Assembly (NCBI GenBank): GCA_963721175.1
Contig: CAVRIG010000011.1
Location: 186,001 to 250,000, forward strand
Source: Aliishimia sp963721175
GTDB taxonomy: Bacteria > Pseudomonadota > Alphaproteobacteria > Rhodobacterales > Rhodobacteraceae
Direction: 5' to 3'
DNA length: 64,000 nt
Below the pieces are notes generated by a model, which worked only from the letters and a program-made list of their open reading frames with translations, had not been told where the DNA came from and searched no databases. Both the position numbers and the translations under genes were made by a program. This document shows positions 8,745 to 17,511 of the stretch, piece after piece (the stretch's first letter is position 1; every line of letters starts with the position of its first letter).

Positions 8745-8960
8745 CTTCACCTGCGCCTCCAGATCAATGATGGCCGAGACCAGCCGGGCGCCGCGCCGAT
8801 GCGCGACGGCGGGGTCCGAGGTTCGCAGCGAGAAGGCCCAGAACTCCGGGGCGCCTTCATGCACGAGCTCCGTTAACGCCCGCTTTCTGAAATGAAAAAG
8901 CGGCCGCGGAGCTGGATGCAGTAGCCGGTTCCGGCACGCCGCGCGCGGCTTCGGAGAGGG
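8745..8960 (-). pseudogene. N-terminal fragment of a tyrosine recombinase/integrase
   Basis: The minus strand reads RKRALTELVHEGAPEFWAF, then SLRTSDPAVAHRRGARLVSA, the SAM-like N-terminal arm seen in phage-type integrases of alphaproteobacteria. Upstream residues (YCIQLRGRFFI) lie in another frame, so the fragment also carries a frameshift. No catalytic C-terminal domain follows. It suggests that an integrative element once sat here. Confidence 0.45.
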
Positions 8961-9101
8961 GGCGCGGACGACCGTTTGCGACGGGCTTGTGATACACATG
9001 TCAATCCCGGAGGAGGGCGTCGCGACTGGCAGCGAAACCTTCTCTGGCATCCAAGGTATTGTTATAAAACGCCCTTCTACTTGTTCAAAAGGTCATCCAG
9101 T

Positions 9102-9248
9102 TCAATCGTGACTGGCAGCGAAACTGACAGCCTGAGGCAGTGGAAGCTTCTCGTCGCAAGACAGGACGGAGCAGTCGGCCGCGGCCCCGTGAACCTGGAG
9201 CAGGTTCTTTGCGAAATCGACTCCGATGATGGTAACATATCCATTCAT
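9102..9248 (-). pseudogene. N-terminal scrap of an IS110-family transposase
   Basis: About 48 residues starting MNGYVTIIGVDFAKNLLQVH are recognisable as the DEDD N-terminus of IS110-type transposases, including the first catalytic Asp. After CDEKLPLPQA the similarity stops and a TGA follows soon. The rest of the element is absent. A 15-base direct repeat (GACTGGCAGCGAAAC) occurs at 9024-9038 and 9110-9124 around its end. Confidence 0.6.
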
Positions 9249-9499
9249 GCCGTCTCCGTCAGTTTGAACTTTGACGCAGCAAGCTTGGCACATAGCCATG
9301 CCTTCAGCGGCGAACCGCATCCACCCCGTCTCTACTCTAAACCCATTGAAATCTTGCACCGAAAGGATATCGCAGTAGAACTCCGATACTGCCAATATCC
9401 ATGTGCGCACCAGTCCAATGAACTCTGATTTTTGCAGTGTCGGAAGAAAGAAGGCTCCGCTTTGCCGGACCCAGATTTGCCGGTTTGGGCACGCCGATG

Positions 9500-10300
9500 T
9501 TACAAGGCTTTTGAGACGATCCATAAAATCGCGAATAGAACAGGCTGATGGATCAGGTAGATCGCCAGACTGTGTCGGCCGGGGGCTGCCAGCAGCTTCC
9601 ACGCTGAGGTTGGTGGGATGATGGCAAGCATATCCCGGGGCAACATGCGGGCGGCGGCCATACCAAGCAGATAGGTCGCCAACCAGGGGAAGACCGGAAT
9701 GAAGTCCAACGACGCGGGCACAGTCGCGCCAAGACCGGTCCAGGCAAGGTAGACAGCGTCGAAAACAACGCGACCGAACTGGCTGCTGACGGCCAGAACG
9801 CCGACGGCTCCGGCGGCAAGGCACCAGGCAGGCAAACGTAGCAGGCCCGGCCCGAGCAGGGCAAAGAACGCAATGGCATGAAGAATTCCGAAAAAGACGA
9901 ACTGCTCCGGAAACGCGATGAAAGTCGCCGCGCTCACAAGAAAAGCGGCCACGAAAACAGTGCTCGTACGCCGCAGCCAGGCTTCTGTACGAAATTTCTC
10001 GCCATGGGCCAGGACGAGGCTGACGCCCGACAGAAAAATGAACGTGCCGGCGATCAGACGGGCGAATATCGCCCACCCGCCGGTCAATGTTGTCCCTTGC
10101 GGCACCATGCCAAAGATCTCGAGATCCCGGACAAGATGAAAGACGACCATGCCAAAAAGCGCCGATGTGCGTGCAAGATCAACGGCCAGCAGACGGTGCG
10201 CTCTTCCGGACGGCAGCGCCCGCATCCGGCGCCGCGTGTCTGCGCGTGCCGCGTCCACGATACGCGTGCCGGAATGTCGTCCGGTGCCGTACCCCTGCAT
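9500..10300 (-). CDS. DUF1624 / heparan-alpha-glucosaminide N-acetyltransferase-like membrane protein
   Basis: A 266-residue polytopic membrane protein. It begins with an arginine-rich cytoplasmic segment and RLLAVDLARTSALFGMVVFH, the conserved first helix of the DUF1624/YeiB-type acyltransferase group. Several hydrophobic helices follow, and the C-terminus is HSLAIYLIHQPVLFAILW. Such proteins move acyl groups across the membrane, and the substrate here is unknown. It is the third gene of a minus-strand operon after the PDZ/protease gene and the CPBP protease, both of which are disrupted by insertion sequences. Confidence 0.75.
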   Translation of the reverse strand: MQGYGTGRHSGTRIVDAARADTRRRMRALPSGRAHRLLAVDLARTSALFGMVVFHLVRDLEIFGMVPQGTTLTGGWAIFARLIAGTFIFLSGVSLVLAHGEKFRTEAWLRRTSTVFVAAFLVSAATFIAFPEQFVFFGILHAIAFFALLGPGLLRLPAWCLAAGAVGVLAVSSQFGRVVFDAVYLAWTGLGATVPASLDFIPVFPWLATYLLGMAAARMLPRDMLAIIPPTSAWKLLAAPGRHSLAIYLIHQPVLFAILWIVSKAL

Positions 10301-10618
10301 TGTGCCCCCCCCTTCTGGTTCAGGCTGGAATGATGACCGACAAAGCAGGTTTCAACAGTTAAACCAAGCTCCTGTGATCAGAGACCTCACTGAGATTTCG
10401 CGGAATGCGTTTAGTTCCGCGCGCCTCGACGTAGAACCAGCACGATGAGCACCATCGACAGGATATACAGGCCAAACTGAAATGGCATGAGCGTGTTCTC
10501 AAAAGGGGCACCGGAGGAGCCATGCGCGAATTATACCAACGGCCCCGGTCCGTGACTCGCGCGGGATTCCCTTCGGTTCGCCGCTGTGATTCCCTTCCAT
10601 GGAAGCATGGAGGTTTCG

Positions 10619-11724
10619 ATGGCGGTTGCGATCACACGAACGGATTTGTCGGCGCGTGAGCTTCGGGTTGCGGCGGCGAAGACGAAGGATGCGAAGGCGG
10701 CGCGGCGCATGCTGGCGATCGCACTGGTGCTGGAGGGGGTGGACCGCAAGACCGCCGCCGAGAGCTGCGGGATGGACCGGCAGACGCTACGGGGTGAGGA
10801 GGATCGGAAAACCGTCCAGTGGACGGTTTTCCCGACGAACGGGCACCGCTACAACGCCGAAGGGCTGGAGGGGCTGTCCGACCGCCGCTCGGCCGGGCCG
10901 AAGCCGCGGCTGAGCCCTGGGCAGAAGGCCGAGCTGGCCCGGATGGTGCGCGAGGGTCCCGACCCCGCCGTGGACGGGGTGGTGCGTTGGCGGCGCGTCG
11001 ACCTTCAGCGCAGGATCGAGGCGCGCTTCGGCGTCACCATGCACGAGCGCACGGTGGGCAAGCAGTTGGCCGCGCTCGGATTTCGCCGCCTCTCGGTGCG
11101 CCCGCAGCACCCGAAATCCGATCCCGAGGCCCAGGAGGCGTTCAAAAAAACTTCGCCGCGACCGTAACCGGCGCCCTGCCGGATCACGCCCAGGACAAAT
11201 CCTTGGAGGTGTGGTTCCAGGATGAAGCACGGGTCGGCCAGCAGGGCACGCTCACCCGCATCCGGGCCCCGCGCGGCAGTCGCCCACGCGCGCCTCGCGA
11301 CACCCGCTACACCTGGGCCTACATTTTCGGCGCCGTCTGCCCCGAACGCGGAGCCACCGCCGCGCTGGTCATGCCCAACGCCGACACCGCCGCCATGAAC
11401 GCCCACCTCGCCGAGATCTCCCGCACCGTCGCCGAGGGCGCACATGCCGTTCTCGTGCTCGACGGTGCCGGATGGCATGGCGCCAAGGCTCTGAAGGTGC
11501 CCGACAACATCACCCTGCTGCCGCTCCCGCCATACGCCCCGGAACTCAATCCGGTCGAGAACGTCTGGGCCTACCTCCGCGCCAACCGCCTCGCCATCTC
11601 CGTGTTCGAAACCTACGAAGACATCGTGGCACGATGCTGCGACGCTTGGAACTTCTTCGCTAAGGACATCGCCACTGTGCGCTCGATTACCACCCGAGAA
11701 TACGCCAAAACGGTCAAAGACTAA
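10619..11724 (+). CDS. IS630 transposase, two frames joined at an A7 run
   Basis: The N-terminal part (MAVAITRTDLSARELRVAAA) is a helix-turn-helix DNA-binding domain. The C-terminal DDE part has WFQDEARVGQQG, VLVLDGAGWHGAK and LPPYAPELNPVENVW, supplying D, D and E. GGAGG stands five bases before the ATG. The two frames meet near 11145-11152 at TTCAAAAAAAC, where a -1 shift restores FKKNFAATV. This is a plausible programmed slip site, known for some IS630 members. A palindromic in-frame insertion replaces the expected residues between RQTLR and HRYNAEGL, so activity is uncertain. Confidence 0.7.
10806..10832 (+). repeat. hairpin insertion in IS630 transposase (element D)
   Basis: GGAAAACCGTCC-AGT-GGACGGTTTTCC is a perfect 12-base-pair stem with a 3-base loop inside the coding sequence. 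It lies in a stretch of roughly 45-50 bases (about 10793-10842) that has no counterpart in the usual RQTLR-DWV-HRYN region. The reading frame is kept. The overall layout resembles the 41-43 base elements, but the stem sequence is unrelated. Confidence 0.6.
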
Positions 11725-13914
11725 GGCCGTTGGTATTATGCAAAATCCCATGCGCCGTGAACGATCATCGGCACCAGCAGGGTTCCGCTGGCACGGCGCA
11801 GGATGTAGAAGCCTGTGCCCGCCATGAAGGCGAAGAAGACCTGAAGTACCGCGCCTGCGAGGGGTAGCCCGAACAGCGCGTTGGGCAGGTGCAGAAGACC
11901 GAACAGCAGGGACGAGAAAAACCAGACCATGGTCTCGCTCTGCGTCGTGCCCCGCCAACCGACGACCAGGATCCCTCGGGTGAGTGCCTCTTCGTTGAAG
12001 CCGACAAGGATGCCAGCCGCAAGCAGCAACACCGTGATGGCCGACCACGTTGTCGTCACGAGGTTGATCCCGATGAAGCCCGCGACCACCAGCAGGATGA
12101 TCCACATCGTCCATTTCGGAGCGCCGTGCGTCTTCTCGCGCATCACCGGCCCCCACCATCCCAGATACCTCAGGGCGGCAAAAAGGAAGAGGGCCCCAAA
12201 AGCAAAGGCAGAACGACGTTCGCGGAAATGTTGTCTGCCTCGGTCATCCTCATGTAGTTCGCGCCCGTGGCGTACCAGGTCGCGTAGATGATGAGGTTGT
12301 AGATCACGAACACGACGAACGCGACCTGCCAGCTTGGCTGGATTTTCATTCCATTCCACTTTGCCCTTGTTTCGGTCGCTCCGGTCATTGTCCGTCAAAG
12401 AAGCCTTCAATCGGGGAGATATCGTAGGTTTCGCCTCCGTCGTGATCGACGAGGCTCTTGTTTCCCGCAGATCACAGAACTCCTCCTGCGTGATGCCCAC
12501 GACGTCCTTTCCGTCCACTGTGGTGATCGTCTCGCCGAGCGTCAGCCCGGCCTGATCCGCTGGACCGCCCTGCGGGATGCTCGAGACATAGACGCCGTCG
12601 GAATTGAAGCCGATTGATGCGGCCGAAGGGGAGGGAAGCGCGGGAAGCGTATCGCCCTCGAACAGCAGGTCGAGATGAATCGTCTGGGTCGCCCAGTCGA
12701 AGGTGGTCACGAAGTTCTTCAGGAAGGTATGACCCATGTTTCCGGCAAAACCCGGCGCCATTCCGTCCCCGACCGTGACCGGAACCTTCAGTTCTCTGTC
12801 ACCAAAGCGGATTGGCAGGGTCGACACGGTCATCTGCATCCCGAATGCGCCCGCAGCGCCACCTGCAAGGGCGTTGCTTTTGGGTGCATTTTCGGGCAAT
12901 TCCACGCCCGCCGACGCAAGATCAGCGGTATTGATTGTCGGCGGAATGCCGCCCCCTGTGTCCACGACGAATGTCAATGTTCCGTCACCCACACCGAGTT
13001 CGATACTCGGCGTCGGAGATGCCGTGTTCTCTTTGATCTGGAAGGGAATGGCGATTGCGCCCTCGATGTGGTCAAGCTGGCTCACGTCGGCGGCGACTGT
13101 GATCTCCTGCGCACCGTAGTCGATCTGCCAGACAGCGTTGCGCATCAGGGGCGCACCGATCAGGCCGTAGGGCGTGATGCAATAAAAGCCGTTGTTCTCT
13201 GACCAGCCGATCTCGCCCGTTGGTTGCCCGACGGGGAGCTTTCCTCCGATGGTCAGCTCCGACATCAGCATCAGCGGAGACCATACCAGATTGTTGCCAC
13301 CTGCACGGCCGGCACTTTCAATGATCACGTCGCCCCCAAACGTGGAGTGCCCCCGCTGAAGTGGTCCACCGACTGGGATAGTCTTGTCCCGATTTTCAGG
13401 AGGACCAAGAGATGGCTGGCAAGCGCGACAAACCCGAAGACATCGTGTTGAAGCTACGACAGGTGGAAGTTCTGCAAGGGCGAGGAATGGCGATCGGCGA
13501 CGCGGTGCGCCAGATCGGCGTCACCCGGCAGACCTGCTATCGATGGCGCAGGCAGTATGGTGGGATGAACCGTGATCAGCTCAAGCGGCTGAAGGAGCTC
13601 GAGACCGGGAACCAGAGGCTGCGGCGCGCGGTCTCGGATCTGACGCCGGACAAGATGATCCTGGCCGAGGCTGCCCGGGGAAGACATCTCAAGCCCTTCG
13701 CGCCGCCGCAAATGCATCGACCATGTGCGGCAGGCGCTCGGCGTATCCGAGCGCCGCGCCTGCCGCACCTTGGGCCAACATCGCTCCACACGGCGCAAGG
13801 TTCCGCATGGCCGATCCGACGAGGAACGGCTGACCGACGACATCATCGAGCTGACGCGCACCCACGGGCGTCACGGCTATCGGATGATCACCGGAATGCC
13901 GAACAACGCTGGCC

Positions 13915-13957
13915 CCCTCTCGGCAGAATTGCCTTGCAATTCGCCTGCCGGTCAACG
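13915..13957 (+). repeat. 43-base hairpin insertion element (copy B) in IS3 OrfB
   Basis: It starts CCCTCTCGGC and ends CCGGTCAACG, with the stem GGC-(A)-GAATTGC / GCAATTC-GCC around a CTT loop. It stands between NNAG and HVNHKRVERIW of OrfB. Compared with the 41-base copies the stem is longer by one base pair. Confidence 0.75.
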
Positions 13958-14333
13958 GGCACGTGAACCACAAGCGGGTTGAGCGGATCTGGCGTCGCGA
14001 AGGGCTGAAAATTCCACAAAACAGGCGAAGAAGGGCCGGCTCTGGTTGGGTGACGGCTCCTGCGTGCGTCTCCGGCCGGAGCGGCCGAACCACGTCTGGT
14101 CCCACGATTTCGTCCAGGACCGGACCCATGACGGGCGGGTGTTTCGAACGCTCGACATCATCGATGAATACACCAGGGAGGCGCTCATGATCCGCGTCGA
14201 TCGCAAGCTCAACTCAACCGATGTGCTGGATGCCCTCACGGATCTCTTCATGCCTCACGCGGGCCGCCGGAATACATCAGATCCGACAATGGCCCGAGTT
14301 CATCGCCCAGAGGGTCAGGGACTGGATCGGGGC

Positions 14334-14374
14334 CCCTCTCGGCAGATTGCTGCGCAATCGCCTGTCGGGCAATG
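14334..14374 (+). repeat. 41-base hairpin insertion element (copy C) in IS3 OrfB
   Basis: It starts CCCTCTCGGC and ends TCGGGCAATG, with the stem GGC-(A)-GATTGC / GCAATC-GCC around a TGC loop. Deleting these 41 bases rejoins DWIGA with VGAKTAFIEPGSPWENG, the normal IS3 sequence. It forms the same structure as copy A, with different but still paired stem bases. Confidence 0.78.
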
Positions 14375-14836
14375 GTCGGCGCGAAGACCGCCTTCATCGA
14401 GCCGGGATCGCCCTGGGAGAACGGCTGCTGCGAGAGCTTCAATGCCCGCTTCCGTGACGAGTTGCTGAATGCCGAGGTCTTCTACTCGCTCAGGGAGGCC
14501 CAGATCCTCATCGAAAACTGGCGCCGTCACTACAACACCGTCCGGCCGCAGAGTTCGCTGCGCTACCGACCTCCGGCACCAGAGGCCTTCGTCCCGACAG
14601 ACCAGAGACCAACGATGCATTAACAATCAACCCGGACCACTCGATGGGGGCAGTCCAGTCCGCGCTCTCCTCGATCTCACCCCCGAACTGCATCGGAGGC
14701 GCCGGCAATTGCGCGCCGTTGATGGTTGTGGTGGCATTTGGCGCCCCGGAGGACGACTGCGCAGAGGCCGGCGGAGCAGTCTGCGCGAGCAGCGCTGCCC
14801 CTACGGCGACCAATGTTGAAGAAAAAAATTATGCAT

Positions 14837-15216
14837 TGTGGCGATGCTCCGTGGACTTCGCATACAATTCCCGAGGTTTTTGCGCGTCCGACAAAGGGCA
14901 TCTGCAAAGTGCGAGACACCGGCGCCCGTAAGACTAATTCTTTCCAAGCTATATCGGAGCCCTCGGGGCAGGCCAGTTTTTCGAACTTTGCTGCGAAAGC
15001 AAGTGTAACGGTGCCGCAAAGATCCTGAATTGATCTAAATCAAGTTGGAGCGGCGGTTCCACTATTCTGCGCCGCAGTCGCGGCAGGCAGCTCACCCGCC
15101 TCCTCTTGTCGAGGCAATGGCAATGAAAGTTTCTGAACAAGCGCAGCCTCAAAGGTTCGGTAACAAAATGCCCAGATAGCGGTGGAACTTCGATTCGGTC
15201 CGAAGGAACTTGCGTG
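14837..15216. other. intergenic stretch, no gene seen
   Basis: Between the interrupted protease gene and the amidohydrolase. The base composition is closer to AT than the neighbours and contains only short frames. It probably holds the promoter of the minus-strand protease operon, but I cannot point to defined boxes. Confidence 0.4.
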
Positions 15217-17059
15217 TCACTCGCGGATGTTGCCGCTCATACCGTCCAAGAGTGCGTGGAGTACCCAATGCGCTGCGTCGGGATTGGTATTGAAGGGCAT
15301 GCGCTCCAGACGCCCCTCTTTCACGCCCTTCTCGGCTTCAAAGACAATCCTGTCCTCCTTGATCGAGGCCATCACGTTCAGGTCGGCAAGGGTTTCCGGA
15401 TCGATTGCGGTCGGATCGTCGGAAAGAATCACGAAGTCGGCGAGCTTGCCCACCTCGATGCTGCCCTTCCGATCTTCCTCGAAATGCTGCCAGGCGGGCC
15501 AGAGCGTCATGGCTTTCAGTGCGGTCATTACATCGACGCGTTGATGCGGTCCAAGTATGTCACCCGAACGTGTGCGGCGCGTCACCGTCGCCGACAGGAT
15601 GCGCATGCTGTCTGGAAACGCCACCGGGGCATCGTGGTGGGAGCTGAACATCATGTCGCGCGTCCGCACCCAGCCGGTGGGCGAGATATTCTCTGCATTG
15701 ATCGGCCCCACGGTATGATCGCGGTGCCAGTCTCCCCAGTAGAAAGTGTGCATTGGGAAAAGCGACGGGAATATGCCCAGACGCTTCAGTTTATCGACCT
15801 GATCTTCGCGGATGAATTGGCCGTGGATCAGGACCGGGCGCGTCTCCACGCCTTCGTTCGCTTTCTGGGCGACATCGATCGCAGTCAGCAGCATGTCGAT
15901 GGCGCCTTCACCATTCGCATGGGTGAGAAGCTGAATTCCGTTTTCATAGGACCAGCTGACCGCATCCCGCACCTGTTCCATGGTGATGGAGGCGTAGCCG
16001 GAATACCCCGGAGGATAGTCGCCGACCGGATCGTAATAGGGACGGTCCCGCAAGGCGGTAAAGCCCTGGGGCGATCCGTCGATCGTGAGCTTGGCACCGC
16101 CTATTCGGATCCTGCCGGTGTATTCCATCGACGCGGTCCCAAGGATGAAGTCGCGCGCTTCGAGCACGTCAGGATAAACGACGACGTCGATATCCAGCTT
16201 GCCCTTGTCATCAAGCGCCTTGAGCGTCTCGACGATTTCGGGCGATGCGCGCCCTTCCTGCGCCGTCGTGTACCCGTAGCTGGCCCATAGATCGCTGCCC
16301 GCTTGAGCAAAGGCGGCAAAGGCGTCCGGTCCCAGCTTTGTCAGCAGCGGCAGCATGACCGAATAGAAGGCATACTCTTCCATGACACCATTCAGCGCAC
16401 CGGTCTCGTCTCGCTGGAACACTCCGCCCGGCGGAATTCTCGACAGTGTCATTGATGTTGGCGAATTCCAGCGCCTTTGAATTTGCGACACCCAGGTGCG
16501 AAGACTGATGGACGATGATGATCGGAACGTCGGTCGAGACGGCATCCAGTTCCTGAACGGTCGGGTGGCGCAATTCCGCAAGCTGGCCGTTGTCATAGCC
16601 GAAGCCGATGACAAGGCCGGTTTGTTCGACCGCTTCGACATTTGCTTCCATCCATGCACGTAGGGTTTCCTGAAGCGAGGCGATGTCCGTCACTTCTCCA
16701 TCCGGCGGCGCAAGAAGGTTGGCCGAAAGCGCCTGAAGGCCGCCTATAACGACATGTCCGTGCGCATCGACGAACCCGGGGATAAGGGTGCGGCCGTCGA
16801 GATCGAACATCCTCGTCTCGGGACCTTGATGCGTGGACACCTCGTCAAGCGTTCCGACCGCGATGATCCTTCCGTCCTTCACCGCGACGGCGTCCGCCTT
16901 GGGCTGATCGTCGTTGACCGTCAAGATCGGGCCGCCCGTATAAAGCGTGTCCGCAATGTGCTGTGCGAAGGCGGGATACGTCGCCACAATTCCAGCGACA
17001 AGAACTCCTGACCGCAAACAGTTCTTCCACATGCTACTTTTCCTATTCTGTTTCGTCAT
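15217..17059 (-). pseudogene. YtcJ-type amidohydrolase with one frameshift
   Basis: A secreted or periplasmic metal-dependent amidohydrolase. The signal peptide (VLVAGIVATYPAFAQ) is followed by LYTGGPILTVNDDQPKADAV and the metal site GFVDAHGHVVIGG. The second frame has YGYTTAQEGRASPE, LTHANGEGAIDMLLTAI and the late SSHHDAPVAFPDS segment, then KLADFVILSDDP near the end. An extra T near 16440 (AATTCCGCCG for AATCCGCCG) separates NINDTVEN from PPGGVFQRDE. The reading is otherwise complete at about 610 residues, so a sequencing error is as likely as inactivation. The substrate is unknown. Confidence 0.75.
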
Positions 17060-17511
17060 TTATCGAAAAGGTCGGGAGTGTAGGAAAGTTTCTTCCGGGG
17101 GTCATTCCGGCTTACGCAATCGAATCCATCCTGAGAACCATGTCTTCGACGAGCAACCAAACCGCGGAATACATGAAAATTCAGGTTTGCGACTTGCACC
17201 AAGTGATTTTCCATTGACGCTGCGGGCACTCTGCGAAGTCAACAAGTGTTCGTGCGCGTCAGTCAAGTCTGAAGATGGACACAGCTGACACTGATGCTTA
17301 CTCGCGAGCAGCATTCGCCTCTTTGTGCACGCCTGCGGCAGCGCAGCATGAAGCTGTTTTCCACGATCGGGGCAATGTCTGCTTCCGAGACTTGGCCAGG
17401 TGCAGCTCGCGATCGCGGCGAAGGTCGGTTCACCGCCCAACCCTTCCGATGCCCTTCGCGGTCGCGGCGGAGATCGAACGCCCGCAGCGAATGGACGGAA
17501 GGTCCGGAGGG
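17060..17511. other. intergenic stretch, no gene seen
   Basis: Upstream of the amidohydrolase and left of the IS1182 derivative. The last 50 bases belong to the extended inverted repeat that flanks that element. I see no other structure or coding pattern. Confidence 0.4.

Larger units (their letters stand above)
10534..11735 (+). mobile_element. IS630-family insertion sequence
   Basis: The element is bounded by TACCAACGGCC at the left and GGCCGTTGGTA at the right, next to TA dinucleotides, as expected for IS630. It carries one transposase in two frames and sits inside a CPBP protease gene. It is about 1.2 kb. A hairpin insertion at 10806-10832 lies in the transposase gene. Confidence 0.8.
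10412..12388 (-). pseudogene. CPBP-family intramembrane protease interrupted by IS630
   Basis: The 5' part (12388 down to about 11736) encodes MTGATETRAKWNGMKIQPSW and membrane helices. It carries the CPBP/CAAX motif EExxxR in NEEALTRG, then FGLLHLPNALFG and HGAWDF, the three conserved glutamate/histidine motifs. One base is missing near 12195 (a G run). The IS630 element at 10534-11735 cuts the gene directly after HGAWDF. The remaining C-terminus (FAHGSSGAPFENTLMPFQF, a last helix, then RRGARN and stop at 10412) lies on the far side. The ATG overlaps the stop of the upstream PDZ gene, so both belong to one operon. Confidence 0.75.
13412..14623 (+). pseudogene. IS3-family transposase OrfA/OrfB, frame broken by hairpin insertions
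   Basis: OrfA opens MAGKRDKPEDIVLKLRQVEV with a helix-turn-helix (ITRQTCYRWR-type region) and a leucine-rich coiled coil. OrfB follows in a shifted frame. It has CIDHVRQALGVSERRACR, RPNHVWSHDFVQDRTHDG (first D), RSDNGPEF-type residues split between frames, and SPWENGCCESFNARFRDELL (the DDE glutamate). Frame breaks coincide with a 43-base insertion at 13915-13957 and a 41-base insertion at 14334-14374. There are also missing single bases near 14268 and 14293. As read it cannot make a full OrfB. Confidence 0.8.
13343..14657 (+). mobile_element. IS3-family insertion sequence, copy 1
   Basis: The ends are TGGAGTGCCCCCGCTGAAG on the left and, read inward, TGGACTGCCCCCATCGA on the right. These are imperfect terminal inverted repeats. 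It is about 1.3 kb, carries orfA/orfB of the IS3 family, and interrupts a protease/PDZ gene. A near-identical copy in the opposite orientation is at 21646-22961. I could not find a clear target-site duplication. Confidence 0.85.
12385..14836 (-). pseudogene. retropepsin-like aspartyl protease with PDZ domain, interrupted by IS3
   Basis: The signal-peptide part is on the right of the IS. MHNF opens at 14836, one T appears to be missing in the following T run, and VAVGAALLAQTAPPASAQ leads into the mature start. The body lies left of the IS. It contains TFVVDTGGG, a DTG triad typical of retropepsin-like domains, and a C-terminal PDZ domain with GVYVSSIPQGGPADQAGL and ITTVDGKDVVGI. A small frameshift near 12450 separates this from the proper end, ISPIEGFFDGQ and TGA at 12385. 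The IS copy at 13343-14657 splits the gene after ESADW. The TGA overlaps the CPBP start. Confidence 0.65.

Noticed and set aside
13343..14657. A target-site duplication for IS3 copy 1
   Set aside because: The flanking bases do not match over 3-4 positions for either copy, so no duplication is claimed.
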